From Dechloromonas sp. CZR5 (GTDB lineage Bacteria > Pseudomonadota > Gammaproteobacteria > Burkholderiales > Rhodocyclaceae): a DNA stretch of 64,000 nt. Where the stretch lies: contig NZ_VUYQ01000008.1 of assembly GCF_008711155.1 (NCBI RefSeq), forward strand, positions 1 through 64,000. The letters are read 5' to 3'. Shown one piece after another: positions 1-8,462 of the stretch (the stretch's first letter is position 1; each line of letters starts with the position of its first letter). The notes under the pieces were generated by a model that was given only the letters and a program-made list of their open reading frames with translations, did no database searches and was not told the DNA's origin. A program made the position numbers and the translations under genes.

Positions 1-11
1 AGAGAAGCGAG

Positions 12-40
12 ATTATGAAGCACTTCCCAACTCCCGTCAA
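12..40 (-). promoter_or_regulatory. Strong sigma-70 promoter, rrn/tRNA-like, proximal
   Basis: Read on the minus strand, a TTGACG -35 box (40-35) is followed after 17 bp by a CATAAT -10 box (17-12) and then a CTCGCTTCTCT stretch. AT-rich sequence just upstream (about 45-70) resembles an UP element. The arrangement is like betaproteobacterial rRNA operon promoters. The transcript leaves the window to the left, so the driven gene is not visible; an rRNA or tRNA operon is inferred. Confidence 0.55.
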
Positions 41-129
41 GCTCTTCGTGAATTTATTTTTCAATCAACTCACTTTCTGCCTGACCTCCCGCACCGCCGA
101 AAACACCCGCCGCTGCAGAAGAGGTGCGC

Positions 130-157
130 ATTATATAGATTCAAAAACCACCGTCAA
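130..157 (-). promoter_or_regulatory. Strong sigma-70 promoter, rrn/tRNA-like, distal
   Basis: On the minus strand a TTGACG -35 box (157-152), a 16-bp spacer and a perfect TATAAT -10 box (135-130) are followed by a GCGC discriminator, a feature of stringently controlled stable-RNA promoters. It lies in tandem with the promoter at 12-40 and fires in the same direction. The 1-239 stretch holds no gene that I can see. Confidence 0.55.
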
Positions 158-190
158 TACCCTGCACCAAATTTTTTAAACGCGATAGCC

Positions 191-218
191 AAAAAAGAAA
201 AAGGCAGCCGAAGCTGCC
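191..218 (-). terminator. Rho-independent terminator of erpA
   Basis: On the minus strand a GGCAGC stem with a TTCG tetraloop (203-218) is followed by a T-rich run (202-191), 22 bases after the erpA stop codon. Confidence 0.85.
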
Positions 219-239
219 CTTTTGGGAAAGCTCAATTAA

Positions 240-590
240 TCAAGCAGAGAAGGAAGACCCACAACCACAGGTAGAGGTAGCGTTCGGGTTGCGAATGACA
301 AATTGCGCCCCCTCAAGACCTTCGGAGTAATCAATTTCTGCACCAACCAGATACTGGAAGCTCATCGGATCGATCAACAGCGTCACGCCATTTTTCTCCA
401 TCGTCGTATCGTCTTCGTTCACTTCTTCGTCAAAAGTGAATCCGTACTGAAAGCCCGAGCAGCCACCGCCAGTAACAAAAACCCGCAACTTGAGCGCCGG
501 ATTTCCCTCTTCTTCAATCAACTCCTTAACCTTACCGGCTGCGCTGTCGGTGAAAACGAAAGGGGTAGACATTTCGGCAACTGCATTCAT
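240..590 (-). CDS. erpA: Iron-sulfur cluster insertion protein ErpA
   Basis: A-type carrier that receives an Fe-S cluster from the ISC machinery and delivers it to apoproteins such as IspG/IspH (family knowledge). The 116-residue product is typical in length. The three conserved cluster-ligand cysteines are visible: C44 in the [10 protein letters not shown] motif, and C108 and C110 in the C-terminal TCGCGSSF motif. The ATG at 590 is preferred over the in-frame TTG at 596 because GGAG lies at the right distance upstream. It is followed by its own terminator and lies downstream of the bactofilin gene on the same strand. Confidence 0.96.
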   Translation of the reverse strand: MNAVAEMSTPFVFTDSAAGKVKELIEEEGNPALKLRVFVTGGGCSGFQYGFTFDEEVNEDDTTMEKNGVTLLIDPMSFQYLVGAEIDYSEGLEGAQFVIRNPNATSTCGCGSSFSA

Positions 591-654
591 GAGCAAAACT
601 CCAGAAAAAATTCACGCACGATTATGCGAGTCCGCACAATCCCGGTCAATCGTA

Positions 655-1056
655 TTAGGCAGGCGTCGCGCCCTTAAGTTCCACGGACTGCCCAATCGCG
701 TTTACCAAGCGCCCCTCGATCACAGCCCCTTGGTGCATTTCTATTGTCGCGTACTCAACATCCCCGACAATGCGCGCCTTGGATTGCATTTCCAGTGACT
801 CAGTCACCACAACCGGACCGACTACCGAACCATTCGTGACTAAATGACCAACCCTAACAGCCCCCTCGACACGCGCATGCTCACTCAGAATCAAGGTTGA
901 CGATGAAGCGCCCTCCACCGCCTGAATGCTGCCCTTCACTTCACCGTCCACACGCAAACCACCCGTAAAGTAGACAGCCCCCTCAACCCTAGTTCCCGCA
1001 CCGATCAGACTATCGATTCGCCCCAGCGGCTTGTTTTGCTCCTTTTTGCCAAACAT
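655..1056 (-). CDS. Bactofilin family cytoskeletal protein
   Basis: Predicted polymer-forming bactofilin, a cytoplasmic scaffold linked in other bacteria to cell shape and to placing cell-wall enzymes. The 133-residue product has the family layout: a short polar N-terminus (MFGKKEQNKPLGRIDSLIG), a central right-handed beta-helix region of about 95 residues rich in short hydrophobic/glycine repeats (VEGAVYFTGGLRVDGEVKG is one), and a short tail. The start at 1056 has AGGAG seven bases upstream; an in-frame upstream ATG at 1080 lacks one. It lies between a membrane/coiled-coil protein and erpA, all on the minus strand, which is a common betaproteobacterial arrangement. Its substrate or partner cannot be read from the sequence. 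Confidence 0.88.
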   Translation of the reverse strand: MFGKKEQNKPLGRIDSLIGAGTRVEGAVYFTGGLRVDGEVKGSIQAVEGASSSTLILSEHARVEGAVRVGHLVTNGSVVGPVVVTESLEMQSKARIVGDVEYATIEMHQGAVIEGRLVNAIGQSVELKGATPA

Positions 1057-1164
1057 CGCAACTCCTAAATTTGCATCCAAGGCTTGAACCTTATCGTACT
1101 ACCTTGCAAAAGACGAGACTCGCTGGGGCACGCCTAATCGAGAGCACCGCCTTACAAAGCGGCG

Positions 1165-1602
1165 TTAGCGCGAATTTTTTTTGTTTGCCCGAAGGTCCGT
1201 CTCAGACCCCGGCGGCATCAAGCGCTCGAGTATTTTCATCTCCTCTTTCAAGACCCCATTTTCAGACTCAAGCACGCCAATTTTAAGAAGTAGCTGCTGA
1301 TGCGCTGCCCGCTCAATGCTCAACGCATTCTGAGCAGAGCCCGCCACCGAACGGAGTAAAGCCAGTTCATCATGTTGCAATTGCAACTGTCTGAGCAGAT
1401 CGGTCTCGCCCTCATCTTTAACTCCTACCCCCCAATTATTCGCGGCAAACCACCCCAAGCCGAACATAACAAAGGCGAACAAGATGGAAAACAACCAGAA
1501 CCAAGAAAGAGGCATATGCTGACGAATAACCACTCGTGGTGACAAAACACCAAATCGCCGCCTATATTTTTTGAGCTTAAGCGTGAGCGCCGGTGTTGGC
1601 AT
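1165..1602 (-). CDS. Membrane-anchored coiled-coil protein (DUF6776-like), short
   Basis: The 145-residue product has a basic cytoplasmic N-terminus, one transmembrane helix (about residues 30-53, WFWLFSILFAFVMFGLGWFA), and a predicted coiled coil (about 70-130) with leucine heptads (LLRQLQLQHDELALL). This resembles DUF6776 proteins that sit next to bactofilins, and a membrane tether for the bactofilin is a plausible guess. It ends abruptly (RANKKNSR) next to a run of eight A/T residues. My recollection is that relatives carry a further C-terminal domain, so it may be truncated or frameshifted. The start at 1602 has GAGG upstream. Confidence 0.65.
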   Translation of the reverse strand: MPTPALTLKLKKYRRRFGVLSPRVVIRQHMPLSWFWLFSILFAFVMFGLGWFAANNWGVGVKDEGETDLLRQLQLQHDELALLRSVAGSAQNALSIERAAHQQLLLKIGVLESENGVLKEEMKILERLMPPGSETDLRANKKNSR

Positions 1603-2000
1603 CCCGTTACCTCGCACTAATCATGGAAATCACCGTACTCGAAATGAGCAGAAAACCGACTATGCACCACGCCCCCATTCGACCCTTCGAAACATCCAGT
1701 AAAAACTGAACACCAGTCACGAAGGGACACACAGCACAGAGGGGAAAGTATATCGATTATTACAAAAATCGATCAACTCGGCACACTGAAGAATTCGCAC
1801 ACCCCAGCACTCAAGCAAGATCGACGCTCCAGCAGGGTTCGCCCAATTTACCAAGACGATAGCGCCGGATAGCTAAAAGAGGTGGCGCAACAGGACAAAC
1901 ACGCCTCCCGGTAAAGCAGATTCCCAGGTAAGCGCCTCATACCGAGCATCTACAGCACAAGCACGGAAAACGATGCACGCAATAGGCAAAGCCCAAATAA
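1603..2000. other. Intergenic region, no gene seen
   Basis: About 400 bp between the membrane/coiled-coil gene and the porin terminator. No ORF with coding character, RNA gene or clear repeat was recognised. It probably contains the promoter for the bactofilin-erpA group, but no unambiguous -35/-10 pair stood out. Confidence 0.5.
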
Positions 2001-2024
2001 AAACGGGAGCCGAAGCTCCCGTTT
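2001..2024 (-). terminator. Rho-independent terminator of the porin gene
   Basis: A perfect 10-bp stem (AAACGGGAGC/GCTCCCGTTT) closed by a TTCG tetraloop, followed on the minus strand by TTATTT. It lies 26 bases beyond the porin stop codon. Confidence 0.85.
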
Positions 2025-2049
2025 ATTTTCAGATCTGGTTTAAGCCAGA

Positions 2050-3309
2050 TTAGAAGGAATGACGCAGACCAACGCTGAAGCCGGAAACTTGCGAACCGTC
2101 AGCCAGGCCACCACCAGCGGTAGCGGTGGTGTTCGGAGCGGAAACGCCGTACATGTAGTCGTAGTTAGCATTGTTCTTGTTATTGATGCGGCTGTAGATA
2201 GCCTTCAGAACAGTGCGCTTGGACAGGTTGTATTCGTAACCAGCAACGTAGTGGTTAGCACCTTCCTTGTCGACGCCGTTACCCTTCAGGTCGTTGGCGT
2301 GACCCCACTGAGCCAGGATGGCACCCTTGCCCAGGTTGAACTTGCCAGACAGATAGGTGGTGTTCTGCTTCAGATCGGAACCGGTGGTCGGGTCGATACG
2401 AGCACGATCAAACAGGAAGCCAACTTGGCCGAATGCAGCCTTGTACATGACGCCCAGACGATGATTATCAACCTTGTTCCAGCCAGCAGCCAGACCATCA
2501 CCAGCGGTGGTGGTGAATGCGGAGTTAGTAGCGTTCAGGGCAGTAACATCACCAACAGAACCATTACCGGCAGCGTTAACTGCAGTGTAGGCGTAACCAA
2601 CATAAACCGGGCCGGTTTCGAAGTTCAAGCCCAAGGTCCAAGCAGTGTTGCCTTGGGCTGCATTGTCACGTCCCATGGACTCGTGACCAGCCAGACCAGT
2701 GGTGGTGAAACCTGTGGAGTAAGCCAGAACACCGTTGAAACCACCGACGGTCGGCGAAACGTAGGCAATAGCGTTGTTGATACGCTGATCGAAGTGACCG
2801 GCACCCGAACCACCGGAGAACTTGCCCAGCAGGGCGGTGTTGGCACCGATACCGGTCGCACCGGAGTTGACGTCGAACTTGGCACCCAGAGCGCGGGTCG
2901 GGCCAGTCAGGTTACCGGCAACGATGGTACCGAAGCCACCAGCCAGACCAACGAAGGAGTCACGGTTGTTCCAAACGCCGGCGGTACCATCGGTGTTCAG
3001 GCCGCTCTCGAACTGGAAGACAGCCTTCAGGCCGTTGCCCAGATCTTCAACACCCTTGAAGCCGATGTAAGAAGAGTTGGAAGTGACGCGGTTACGATTG
3101 TTGTAGTCCAGACGCTCGGATTGATTGTGAGCACCAGCAACTTGAGCACCTTGTGCATTGGTGCTAAACCCGCCAGCGTTCGTGCCGCCGGTAGCCTTGA
3201 CGCTGTCGAAGGTAGCGTCAGCAACACCGTAGATGGTGACGTTGGTTTGTGCGAAAGCAGCGGTAGAAGCCAGACCAGCGATGGCCAGAGCGATAATCTT
3301 CTTTTGCAT
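2050..3309 (-). CDS. Gram-negative porin (beta-type general porin)
   Basis: Trimeric outer-membrane diffusion channel of the OmpC-like betaproteobacterial porin family. The 419-residue precursor has a clear Sec signal peptide (MQKKIIALAIAGLASTAAFA, cleaved before QTNVTIYG), repeated amphipathic beta-strand segments and the diagnostic C-terminal phenylalanine (GLRHSF) read by the BAM complex. A PEFESGL-like eyelet segment (KAVFQFESGLN) is visible. AAGGAG precedes the start, and a strong terminator follows. The long antisense reading frame over this gene is an artefact of codon bias. It is expected to be highly expressed; substrate selectivity cannot be judged. Confidence 0.93.
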   Translation of the reverse strand: MQKKIIALAIAGLASTAAFAQTNVTIYGVADATFDSVKATGGTNAGGFSTNAQGAQVAGAHNQSERLDYNNRNRVTSNSSYIGFKGVEDLGNGLKAVFQFESGLNTDGTAGVWNNRDSFVGLAGGFGTIVAGNLTGPTRALGAKFDVNSGATGIGANTALLGKFSGGSGAGHFDQRINNAIAYVSPTVGGFNGVLAYSTGFTTTGLAGHESMGRDNAAQGNTAWTLGLNFETGPVYVGYAYTAVNAAGNGSVGDVTALNATNSAFTTTAGDGLAAGWNKVDNHRLGVMYKAAFGQVGFLFDRARIDPTTGSDLKQNTTYLSGKFNLGKGAILAQWGHANDLKGNGVDKEGANHYVAGYEYNLSKRTVLKAIYSRINNKNNANYDYMYGVSAPNTTATAGGGLADGSQVSGFSVGLRHSF

Positions 3310-3479
3310 CAGAAAATCTCCTTAGTGGTTAGTTTTTGGTTTGACCCGAAAGCCATTCCAAGCTTTACCTCTCGGATCGAGAAGTTGCGTCGATTGTCGC
3401 AAGGGCAAAACCCTCGGGCAACCTGTGTTTGCGTTGCCGCCACGCTTTTGGCGGACTTTGTTGTATTGCCGCAACACGC

Positions 3480-4268
3480 TCAAGCAAACAAACGCGCCAA
3501 CTCGACGCCCGGCTCCGGCGCACGCATGAAAGCTTCGCCGACGAGGAAGGTTTCTACCTTGTTTCCCCGCATGAGCGCGACGTCTTCCGGTTTCAGGATG
3601 CCGCTCTCTGTGACGACGATACGGTCGGCCGGGATGCGTGAGAGCAGACCGAGGGTGGTATCAAGCGTAACCTCGAAAGTGCGCAGGTTGCGGTTATTGA
3701 TACCAAGGAGAGGGGTCTTCAGTTGCAGCGCGACATCGAGTTCTTCGCCGTTGTGTACTTCGACCAGCACGGCCATGCCGTATGTCATGGCCTGCGCTTC
3801 CAGGGCCTGCATGTCAGCCAGGCCCAGGGCGGCCGCGATGAGCAGGATGCAGTCGGCCCCCATCGCCCGCGCTTCGGCGACTTGATAGGCATCAACCATG
3901 AAATCCTTGCGCAGCACGGGAAGAGAACAGGCGGCACGCGCGGCCTGCAGGTATTCCGGGCACCCCTGAAAATACAGGCGATCCGTTAGCACCGAGAGGC
4001 AGGCAGCACCGTGCTGTTCGTAGCTGCGGGCGATATCGGCAGGCTGAAAATCGGGACGGATGACACCTTTCGACGGGCTGGCCTTCTTGATCTCGGCGAT
4101 GACCGCCGGCCGACCGGCCGCGATCTTGTTGCGAATGGCACCAACAAAGTCACGGGCAGCCGGCTGCGCAGCGGCTTCGGCCTCTACCGTCGCCAGCGCC
4201 TTGCCGGCGCGTGCTGCGGCAACCTCTTCGTATTTGGTCGCGATGATCTTGTTAAGAATGTCGCTCAC
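3480..4268 (-). CDS. trpC: Indole-3-glycerol phosphate synthase
   Basis: Converts 1-(2-carboxyphenylamino)-1-deoxyribulose 5-phosphate to indole-3-glycerol phosphate in tryptophan synthesis. The 262-residue TIM-barrel protein shows the family signatures: [12 protein letters not shown] (catalytic Lys, about residue 57), [25 protein letters not shown] and VTESGI. The GTG at 4268 is chosen because it overlaps the trpD stop as GTGA and has GGGGAG upstream; an in-frame ATG at 4295 inside trpD lacks this logic. It is the last gene of the trpG-trpD-trpC block; trpF, trpB and trpA are not in the window. Confidence 0.96.
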   Translation of the reverse strand: MSDILNKIIATKYEEVAAARAGKALATVEAEAAAQPAARDFVGAIRNKIAAGRPAVIAEIKKASPSKGVIRPDFQPADIARSYEQHGAACLSVLTDRLYFQGCPEYLQAARAACSLPVLRKDFMVDAYQVAEARAMGADCILLIAAALGLADMQALEAQAMTYGMAVLVEVHNGEELDVALQLKTPLLGINNRNLRTFEVTLDTTLGLLSRIPADRIVVTESGILKPEDVALMRGNKVETFLVGEAFMRAPEPGVELARLFA

Positions 4269-5296
4269 GGTTTGCTCCCCAGTCGTTGCGTGCATTGAAC
4301 GAACTGATCCAGCCTGGCACGCGCCGCACCGCTGGCAATTGCTTCGCGAGCCTTGGCGATGCCATCGCCGATACTGTCGGCGACATTGGCGACATAGAGT
4401 GCCGCACCGGCATTCAGGCAGACGATTTCGCGCGCCGCACCGGGCTTGTTTTCCAAGGCGCCGATCATGGTCTCCCGCGACTCTTCGGCACTGGACACCT
4501 GCAGGTTACGCAGCGACATCATCTGCAGACCGAAGTCTTCGGGATGAACCTCGTATTCATGAACCTCGCCATTCTTCAGTTCACCGACCAGGGTGGCGGC
4601 GCCGAGCGAAATCTCGTCCAGACCGTCCTTGCCGTGCACGACCAGCACGCGCTCAGCACCGAGTCGCTGCATGACGCGAACCTGAATACCGACCAGGTCG
4701 GGATGGAAGACGCCCATCAGCGTATTCGGCGCACCGGCCGGATTGGTCAGCGGGCCAAGGATATTGAATAGCGTCCGCACACCCATCTCGCGGCGCACCG
4801 GGGCAACGTGTTTCATGGCGCTGTGATGGTTCGGCGCAAACATGAAGCCGATGCCGGTTTCCTCGACACAGGCGGCGACCTGCTCGGGCGACAGCATGAT
4901 ATTGGCGCCCAGCGCCTCAAGCACGTCGGCGCTGCCGGAACTGGACGACACGCTGCGTCCGCCATGCTTGGCCACCTTGGCACCGGCGGCCGCCGCCACG
5001 AAGATGGACGTGGTGGAAATATTGAAGCTGTGCGCCGCATCGCCGCCGGTACCGACGATATCGACGAAGCGGTTGTCGTAAGGCACCTTGACCGGCGTGG
5101 CCAATTCACGCATTACCGACGCGGCGGCCGCGATCTCGCCGATGGTTTCCTTCTTGACACGCAGTCCGGTGACGATGGCGGCGATCATGACCGGCGAAAC
5201 TTCACCGCCCATGATCTGGCGCATCAGGGAGACCATTTCGTCATGGAAGATTTCGCGATGCTCGATGACGCGTTGCAGGGCAGCTTGCGGAGTCAT
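4265..5296 (-). CDS. trpD: Anthranilate phosphoribosyltransferase
   Basis: Transfers phosphoribose from PRPP to anthranilate, the second step of tryptophan synthesis. The 343-residue product has the N-terminal helical domain, the PRPP-binding loop [19 protein letters not shown] (about residues 79-97), the [21 protein letters not shown] segment and the [20 protein letters not shown] segment typical of TrpD. It overlaps trpG by an ATGA at its 5' end and trpC by a GTGA at its 3' end, which indicates translational coupling. Confidence 0.96.
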   Translation of the reverse strand: MTPQAALQRVIEHREIFHDEMVSLMRQIMGGEVSPVMIAAIVTGLRVKKETIGEIAAAASVMRELATPVKVPYDNRFVDIVGTGGDAAHSFNISTTSIFVAAAAGAKVAKHGGRSVSSSSGSADVLEALGANIMLSPEQVAACVEETGIGFMFAPNHHSAMKHVAPVRREMGVRTLFNILGPLTNPAGAPNTLMGVFHPDLVGIQVRVMQRLGAERVLVVHGKDGLDEISLGAATLVGELKNGEVHEYEVHPEDFGLQMMSLRNLQVSSAEESRETMIGALENKPGAAREIVCLNAGAALYVANVADSIGDGIAKAREAIASGAARARLDQFVQCTQRLGSKP

Positions 5297-5865
5297 TTCT
5301 TGTGTTCGTCCAGGAAGTTCTTGAGCAGGTCATGACCGCGCTCGGTCAGGATGGATTCGGGGTGGAATTGCACACCTTCGACAGGCAGCGTCTTGTGGCG
5401 TACGCCCATGATCTCGCCATCGTCGGTCCACGCCGTGACCGCCAGGCAGTCGGGCAGCGATTCACGTTCGATGGCCAGGGAGTGGTAGCGGGTGCAGGTC
5501 AGCGGATTGGGCAGCCCCTTGAAAACGCCGACATCCATGTGATGCACCGGCGAGACCTTGCCATGCATCAGCTGCTTGGCGTGCACGATCTTGCCGCCGA
5601 AAGCCTCGCCGATGGATTGGTGACCGAGGCAGACACCGAGCAGCGGGATCTTGCCGGCAAATTCCTTGATCGCAGCCAGCGAAATACCTGCCTGCGCCGG
5701 CGCACACGGGCCGGGGGAGATCACCAGATAGTCGGGTTTGAGGCGGGCGATTTCGGCGACTGAAATCGCATCGTTGCGAAAAACCTTCACGTCCTGCCCG
5801 AGTTCGCCAAAATACTGGACGATGTTGTAGGTAAAGCTGTCGTAGTTATCGATCATCAGCAGCAT
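5293..5865 (-). CDS. trpG: Anthranilate synthase, glutamine amidotransferase component
   Basis: Class I amidotransferase that supplies ammonia to TrpE for anthranilate synthesis. The 190-residue product shows [19 protein letters not shown], the oxyanion/nucleophile motif [15 protein letters not shown] (Cys about 79) and the FHPE catalytic His-Glu pair. Its first 17 bases are the island attachment site (5849-5865), so the coding sequence is regenerated exactly, but everything upstream is island DNA. The leader now reads AGGATAGGCTCAAT before ATG, whereas the native leader, with AAGGAA, is stranded at about 52458-52475. Expression may therefore differ from the ancestral state. Confidence 0.96.
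   Translation of the reverse strand: MLLMIDNYDSFTYNIVQYFGELGQDVKVFRNDAISVAEIARLKPDYLVISPGPCAPAQAGISLAAIKEFAGKIPLLGVCLGHQSIGEAFGGKIVHAKQLMHGKVSPVHHMDVGVFKGLPNPLTCTRYHSLAIERESLPDCLAVTAWTDDGEIMGVRHKTLPVEGVQFHPESILTERGHDLLKNFLDEHKK
5849..5865. other. attL: attL: 17-bp direct repeat at the trpG 5' end
   Basis: TCGATCATCAGCAGCAT, identical to 52441-52457. On the minus strand it encodes the first five codons and two bases of trpG, including ATG. The flanking bases differ at both edges, so the repeat is exactly 17 bp. Confidence 0.88.
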
Positions 5866-5917
5866 ATTGAGCCTATCCTATTGTTCTACATGGCAACCGA
5901 ATCAGACAACAAGCATA

Positions 5918-5938
5918 GATACCCGCTTAGATACCCGC
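5918..5938 (+). repeat. Tandem GATACCCGC repeats, candidate integrase arm sites (left)
   Basis: Two copies of GATACCCGC at 5918-5926 and 5930-5938 with a 12-bp period. The same 9-mer pair with the same period occurs at the other end (52300-52320), plus an inverted copy at 52264-52272. Their position just inside both att sites suggests arm-type binding sites for the integrase. Confidence 0.7.
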
Positions 5939-5939
5939 T

Positions 5940-6630
5940 ATTTATTTTGATGCCCCACATTGATGCTCTGGAATCGAATGCACTAAAACCTCTATTGTCA
6001 CCCATATCTGCTCCGACTCAAACCAAGCCTCTGCGGGAAGGCCTCGCCAGTGTGATTCGTCCAATGAGGCTGACGGCACATTGGAAGACGAGAGTTGTGG
6101 CTCGGAAGGCCAAGAGTGTCCCGGCGATCAAAGCACTGATTAGGAACGAGGATAAGCGCTTGATCTCCCTGAAGAGGTCAAGTTCGCTTGTTGTTTAGGG
6201 ATGACTGGGAGGAGCTAGTGGCGGTCCGGATATCGGCCACTGCTGCCGTTGGCTGATGGCTCACTGTCGGTCAGCAGTCTGGCGGTAAGCAGCCGTTATG
6301 GGACATTTCCCGGCGACCGGCAGCTTTCTACTCCGGCGAATACGTGCTCCCGACCCTTAGCCGTCCTACACGGTATCCGAGGTTCTACGGCAGGTGACTG
6401 AGTGGAGCGGCCGTTCGTGGCGGCTGGTCACCGACAGGTCGTCGGCCTTTGCCGCCGCTGGCTGATTGCTTACTGTCGGTCAGCAGTCTGGCGGTAAGCT
6501 GCCCTTGGGGGTATTTCCCGGCGACAGGCAGCTTTCTAATCCGGTGAGTACGTGCTCCCGACCCAAAACAGCCCTTGGCCTAATCGGTCGGGGGATGTCA
6601 GCTTGTTGCCCGAAGCGGACATGGAAGGGC
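5940..6630. repeat. Gene-poor tract with two copies of a degenerate 115-bp repeat
   Basis: No convincing gene. Copy 1 (6241-6357) and copy 2 (6450-6564) share long identical stretches, including CTGTCGGTCAGCAGTCTGGC and ACGTGCTCCCGACCC, and are roughly 80% identical by eye. A shorter relative occurs at 13940-13990, and similar GC-rich stretches (GGCCGCTTT, CGGTCAGCAG-like words) recur at about 7220-7320, 9085-9240, 13680-13850 and 44530-44640. These tracts bracket the cargo modules. Confidence 0.65.
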
Positions 6631-6631
6631 A

Positions 6632-6678
6632 ATACCCGAAAGGTATTGATACCAAACAAATTAGATATTATCTGGACC
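6632..6678 (+). promoter_or_regulatory. Degenerate LysR-type promoter motif upstream of the fused tautomerase gene
   Basis: A perfect ATACC-N5-GGTAT inverted repeat (6632-6646), then TGATACC and, 19 bp on, TATTATCTGGACC. The recognition half matches four other sites in the island (14051, 26114, 40124 and 40318), but the downstream TATTGGAC half is altered. It lies about 70-120 bp before the tautomerase start. Confidence 0.5.
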
Positions 6679-6750
6679 AATGGTCATTGGTTAGCATCCT
6701 CTGGTTAGCTAAAGAGTTCATGTGTCGTACCTATCCCCGAGGATGAAAGC

Positions 6751-7182
6751 ATGCCAGTTGCCCATATCAACGTCCTTAAAGGACACACGCGCCAACAACT
6801 CCGCCAAGTATTGGCAGACGTTTCGTCAGTGGTTATGAAAGTGCTACAAGCGCCTGCTGACCGCCTAGAAATTTGGATTACTGAAATTGACCCTGAACTT
6901 TGGGGAGTCTGCGGAGTGCCGGCAGAGGATGTCCTAAAAGAGAGCCCGATGAAAGACGTTGAGATGCCTTTTATCCAGATGGTGATTCTGGAGGGACGCA
7001 CCAAGGAACAGCACCATGCGCTTATTGCACAAGTAACCGAAGCGGTTGGTAATGCGCTTGGAGCGGATAAGCAGCGTATCCGCATTCACATTTCGGAAAC
7101 GAAACCCGACCTGTGGGGCATTGGTGGTGTTCCCGCAAGTGTGCGCCGAGCTGCTGAAATTCAGGCGCGAGCTTCTGCTTAA
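6751..7182 (+). CDS. Tandem-fused 4-oxalocrotonate tautomerase family protein
   Basis: The 143-residue product consists of two 4-OT-like beta-alpha-beta units: residues 1-69 (MPVAHINVLKGHTRQQL...) and 70-143 (VEMPFIQMVILEGRTKEQ...), each ending in a W-G-x-x-GVPA motif. Pro2 would be the N-terminal catalytic base; the second unit keeps an MP pair (Pro73) that cannot act as a free N-terminus. Family members tautomerise 2-hydroxymuconate-like dienols or act as dehalogenases. A LysR-type box upstream links it to the aromatic regulon. It is paralogous to the fused protein at 19476-19898. The exact substrate is unknown. Confidence 0.85.
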   Translation: MPVAHINVLKGHTRQQLRQVLADVSSVVMKVLQAPADRLEIWITEIDPELWGVCGVPAEDVLKESPMKDVEMPFIQMVILEGRTKEQHHALIAQVTEAVGNALGADKQRIRIHISETKPDLWGIGGVPASVRRAAEIQARASA

Positions 7183-7449
7183 ATTATCCCCATGCAGTTA
7201 GGGTTACGTCTTGAATATCTGGTATTGGGCCGGAAGCAGACATCATAGAGACCTTGCTGGCGGATTGCTGAGAGGCCGCAACTGGCCGATTGCGCCAGTA
7301 CGGGCAGTGTGCCACAAAGCTACCGTTGGCCTGATGCCCATAGATCATGTCCGGATAGTGTCTGCGGGGGGCGATTTCTTCTGGATTGTCTCGGATAGCC
7401 AGTCTCAGGATAATGGTGGATTCGCAGAACAAGCAAACCAAATCCGTGT
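7183..7449. other. Gene-poor spacer with degenerate repeats
   Basis: About 270 bp with GC-rich words such as GGCCGGAAGCAGACA and GGCCGCAACTGGCCGATTG that resemble the other island repeat tracts. No gene or RNA was recognised. Confidence 0.4.
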
Positions 7450-8055
7450 ATGACCGAACGCACAAAGCGCCCTAAGAGCAAGGTCACCTGGTCCGACGTC
7501 AAGAGCAAGCTCGCTGACTTCGACAGGGCGGGGTTGCAACAACTGGTTGCCGACCTTTATGTCTTCCACAAAGACAACCAGACCTTTCTTCATGCCCGTT
7601 TCGGCTTGGGAGAGAACCCACTCGAAGCCTACAAGCAACGCATCCAGGCAGCGCTAGCCCCGGATATCAGCCGCAAGCGCAATGCCAACATTTCGGTAGC
7701 GGCGGCTAAAAAGGCGATATCAGAGTACAACAAGGCCGTCGGCGATCCGCTGGGTATTCTGGAACTGCGGCTGTTCTGGTGCGAAACTGCAGTCAAGTTC
7801 TCCATGGACTACGGATACGGTGATGTTGGCTACCTCGAGGCGCTTGCGCTCCAGTACAGCGAGGCATGCATTGTATTGTCGGCCCTGGATGAACCCTTGC
7901 TCGAAGACACCATCGAACGACTGACGAATATTCGGGACGACGCACAGATGGGGTACGGCATCTGGGATTACATGGCTGACACTCTGGGGAAGGCGTTGCT
8001 CAAGTTGCCAATGACTACAGTCGAGGCAGAGATCCCTCAAACTGGCAGTTCATAG
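7450..8055 (+). CDS. Hypothetical protein (possibly DUF6155-like)
   Basis: A soluble 201-residue protein, mostly helical by eye, with no signal peptide or membrane segment. The N-terminus (TWSDVKSKLADFDRAGLQQLVADLY) resembles small proteins that begin with a helix and a conserved L-x-x-L-Y pattern, reminiscent of DUF6155, but I cannot confirm the family. It is followed after three bases by the DUF3024 gene and probably co-transcribed with it. No strong ribosome-binding site precedes the ATG. Function unknown. Confidence 0.7.
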   Translation: MTERTKRPKSKVTWSDVKSKLADFDRAGLQQLVADLYVFHKDNQTFLHARFGLGENPLEAYKQRIQAALAPDISRKRNANISVAAAKKAISEYNKAVGDPLGILELRLFWCETAVKFSMDYGYGDVGYLEALALQYSEACIVLSALDEPLLEDTIERLTNIRDDAQMGYGIWDYMADTLGKALLKLPMTTVEAEIPQTGSS

Positions 8056-8058
8056 CTC

Positions 8059-8406
8059 ATGGCATTCAACGACCTCGACAGGAAGCGTATCGAAAATGCC
8101 ATGGTAGCGTTCATGGCCAAGCGCCGCCCGCCACCGCACATACGCCCGGAACTCGACATTGGCTATCGGCTGACTGACCAGAGCGTTGAGATATTCGAGA
8201 TTCGCCCGCAGTGGGACAATCCGGCGATCACTCGTGAGCGCCCGTTCGCCAAGGCGACCTTTGTACGAACTCAGAATCTGTGGAAGGTATTCTGGAAACG
8301 CTCTGACCTGAAGTGGCATGGCTACCAGCCCGCCGCAACTGTGAAGTCGATTGATGAATTTCTGGCTACCGTCGACGCGGATCAGTACTGTTGTTTTTTC
8401 GGGTAG
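8059..8406 (+). CDS. DUF3024 domain-containing protein
   Basis: The 115-residue product matches the DUF3024 pattern: an N-terminal helix, the RPELDIGYRLTDQSVEIFEIRP strand region, and the diagnostic tryptophan-rich segment VFWKRSDLKWHGYQP (about residues 81-95). Proteins of this family are small and uncharacterised. It starts three bases after the preceding stop codon, so it is probably translationally coupled to the upstream hypothetical gene. Nothing in the sequence gives a function. Confidence 0.8.
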   Translation: MAFNDLDRKRIENAMVAFMAKRRPPPHIRPELDIGYRLTDQSVEIFEIRPQWDNPAITRERPFAKATFVRTQNLWKVFWKRSDLKWHGYQPAATVKSIDEFLATVDADQYCCFFG

Positions 8407-8462
8407 CCCCCGTTATCTTTGGCAGAAAAATCTGACTCCGATCAACAACCAAGGAGTCAAAG

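Noticed and set aside
2059..3885. 608-codon plus-strand ORF over the porin and trpC
   Set aside because: Antisense shadow of two well-recognised minus-strand genes, caused by biased codon use.
5881..6198. Plus-strand ORF of 105 codons just inside attL
   Set aside because: It runs through the GATACCCGC repeats, lacks a ribosome-binding site and any protein-like pattern; composition suggests non-coding DNA.
6241..6564. CRISPR array
   Set aside because: Only two diverged long copies about 210 bp apart, with no short regular repeat-spacer pattern and no cas genes.
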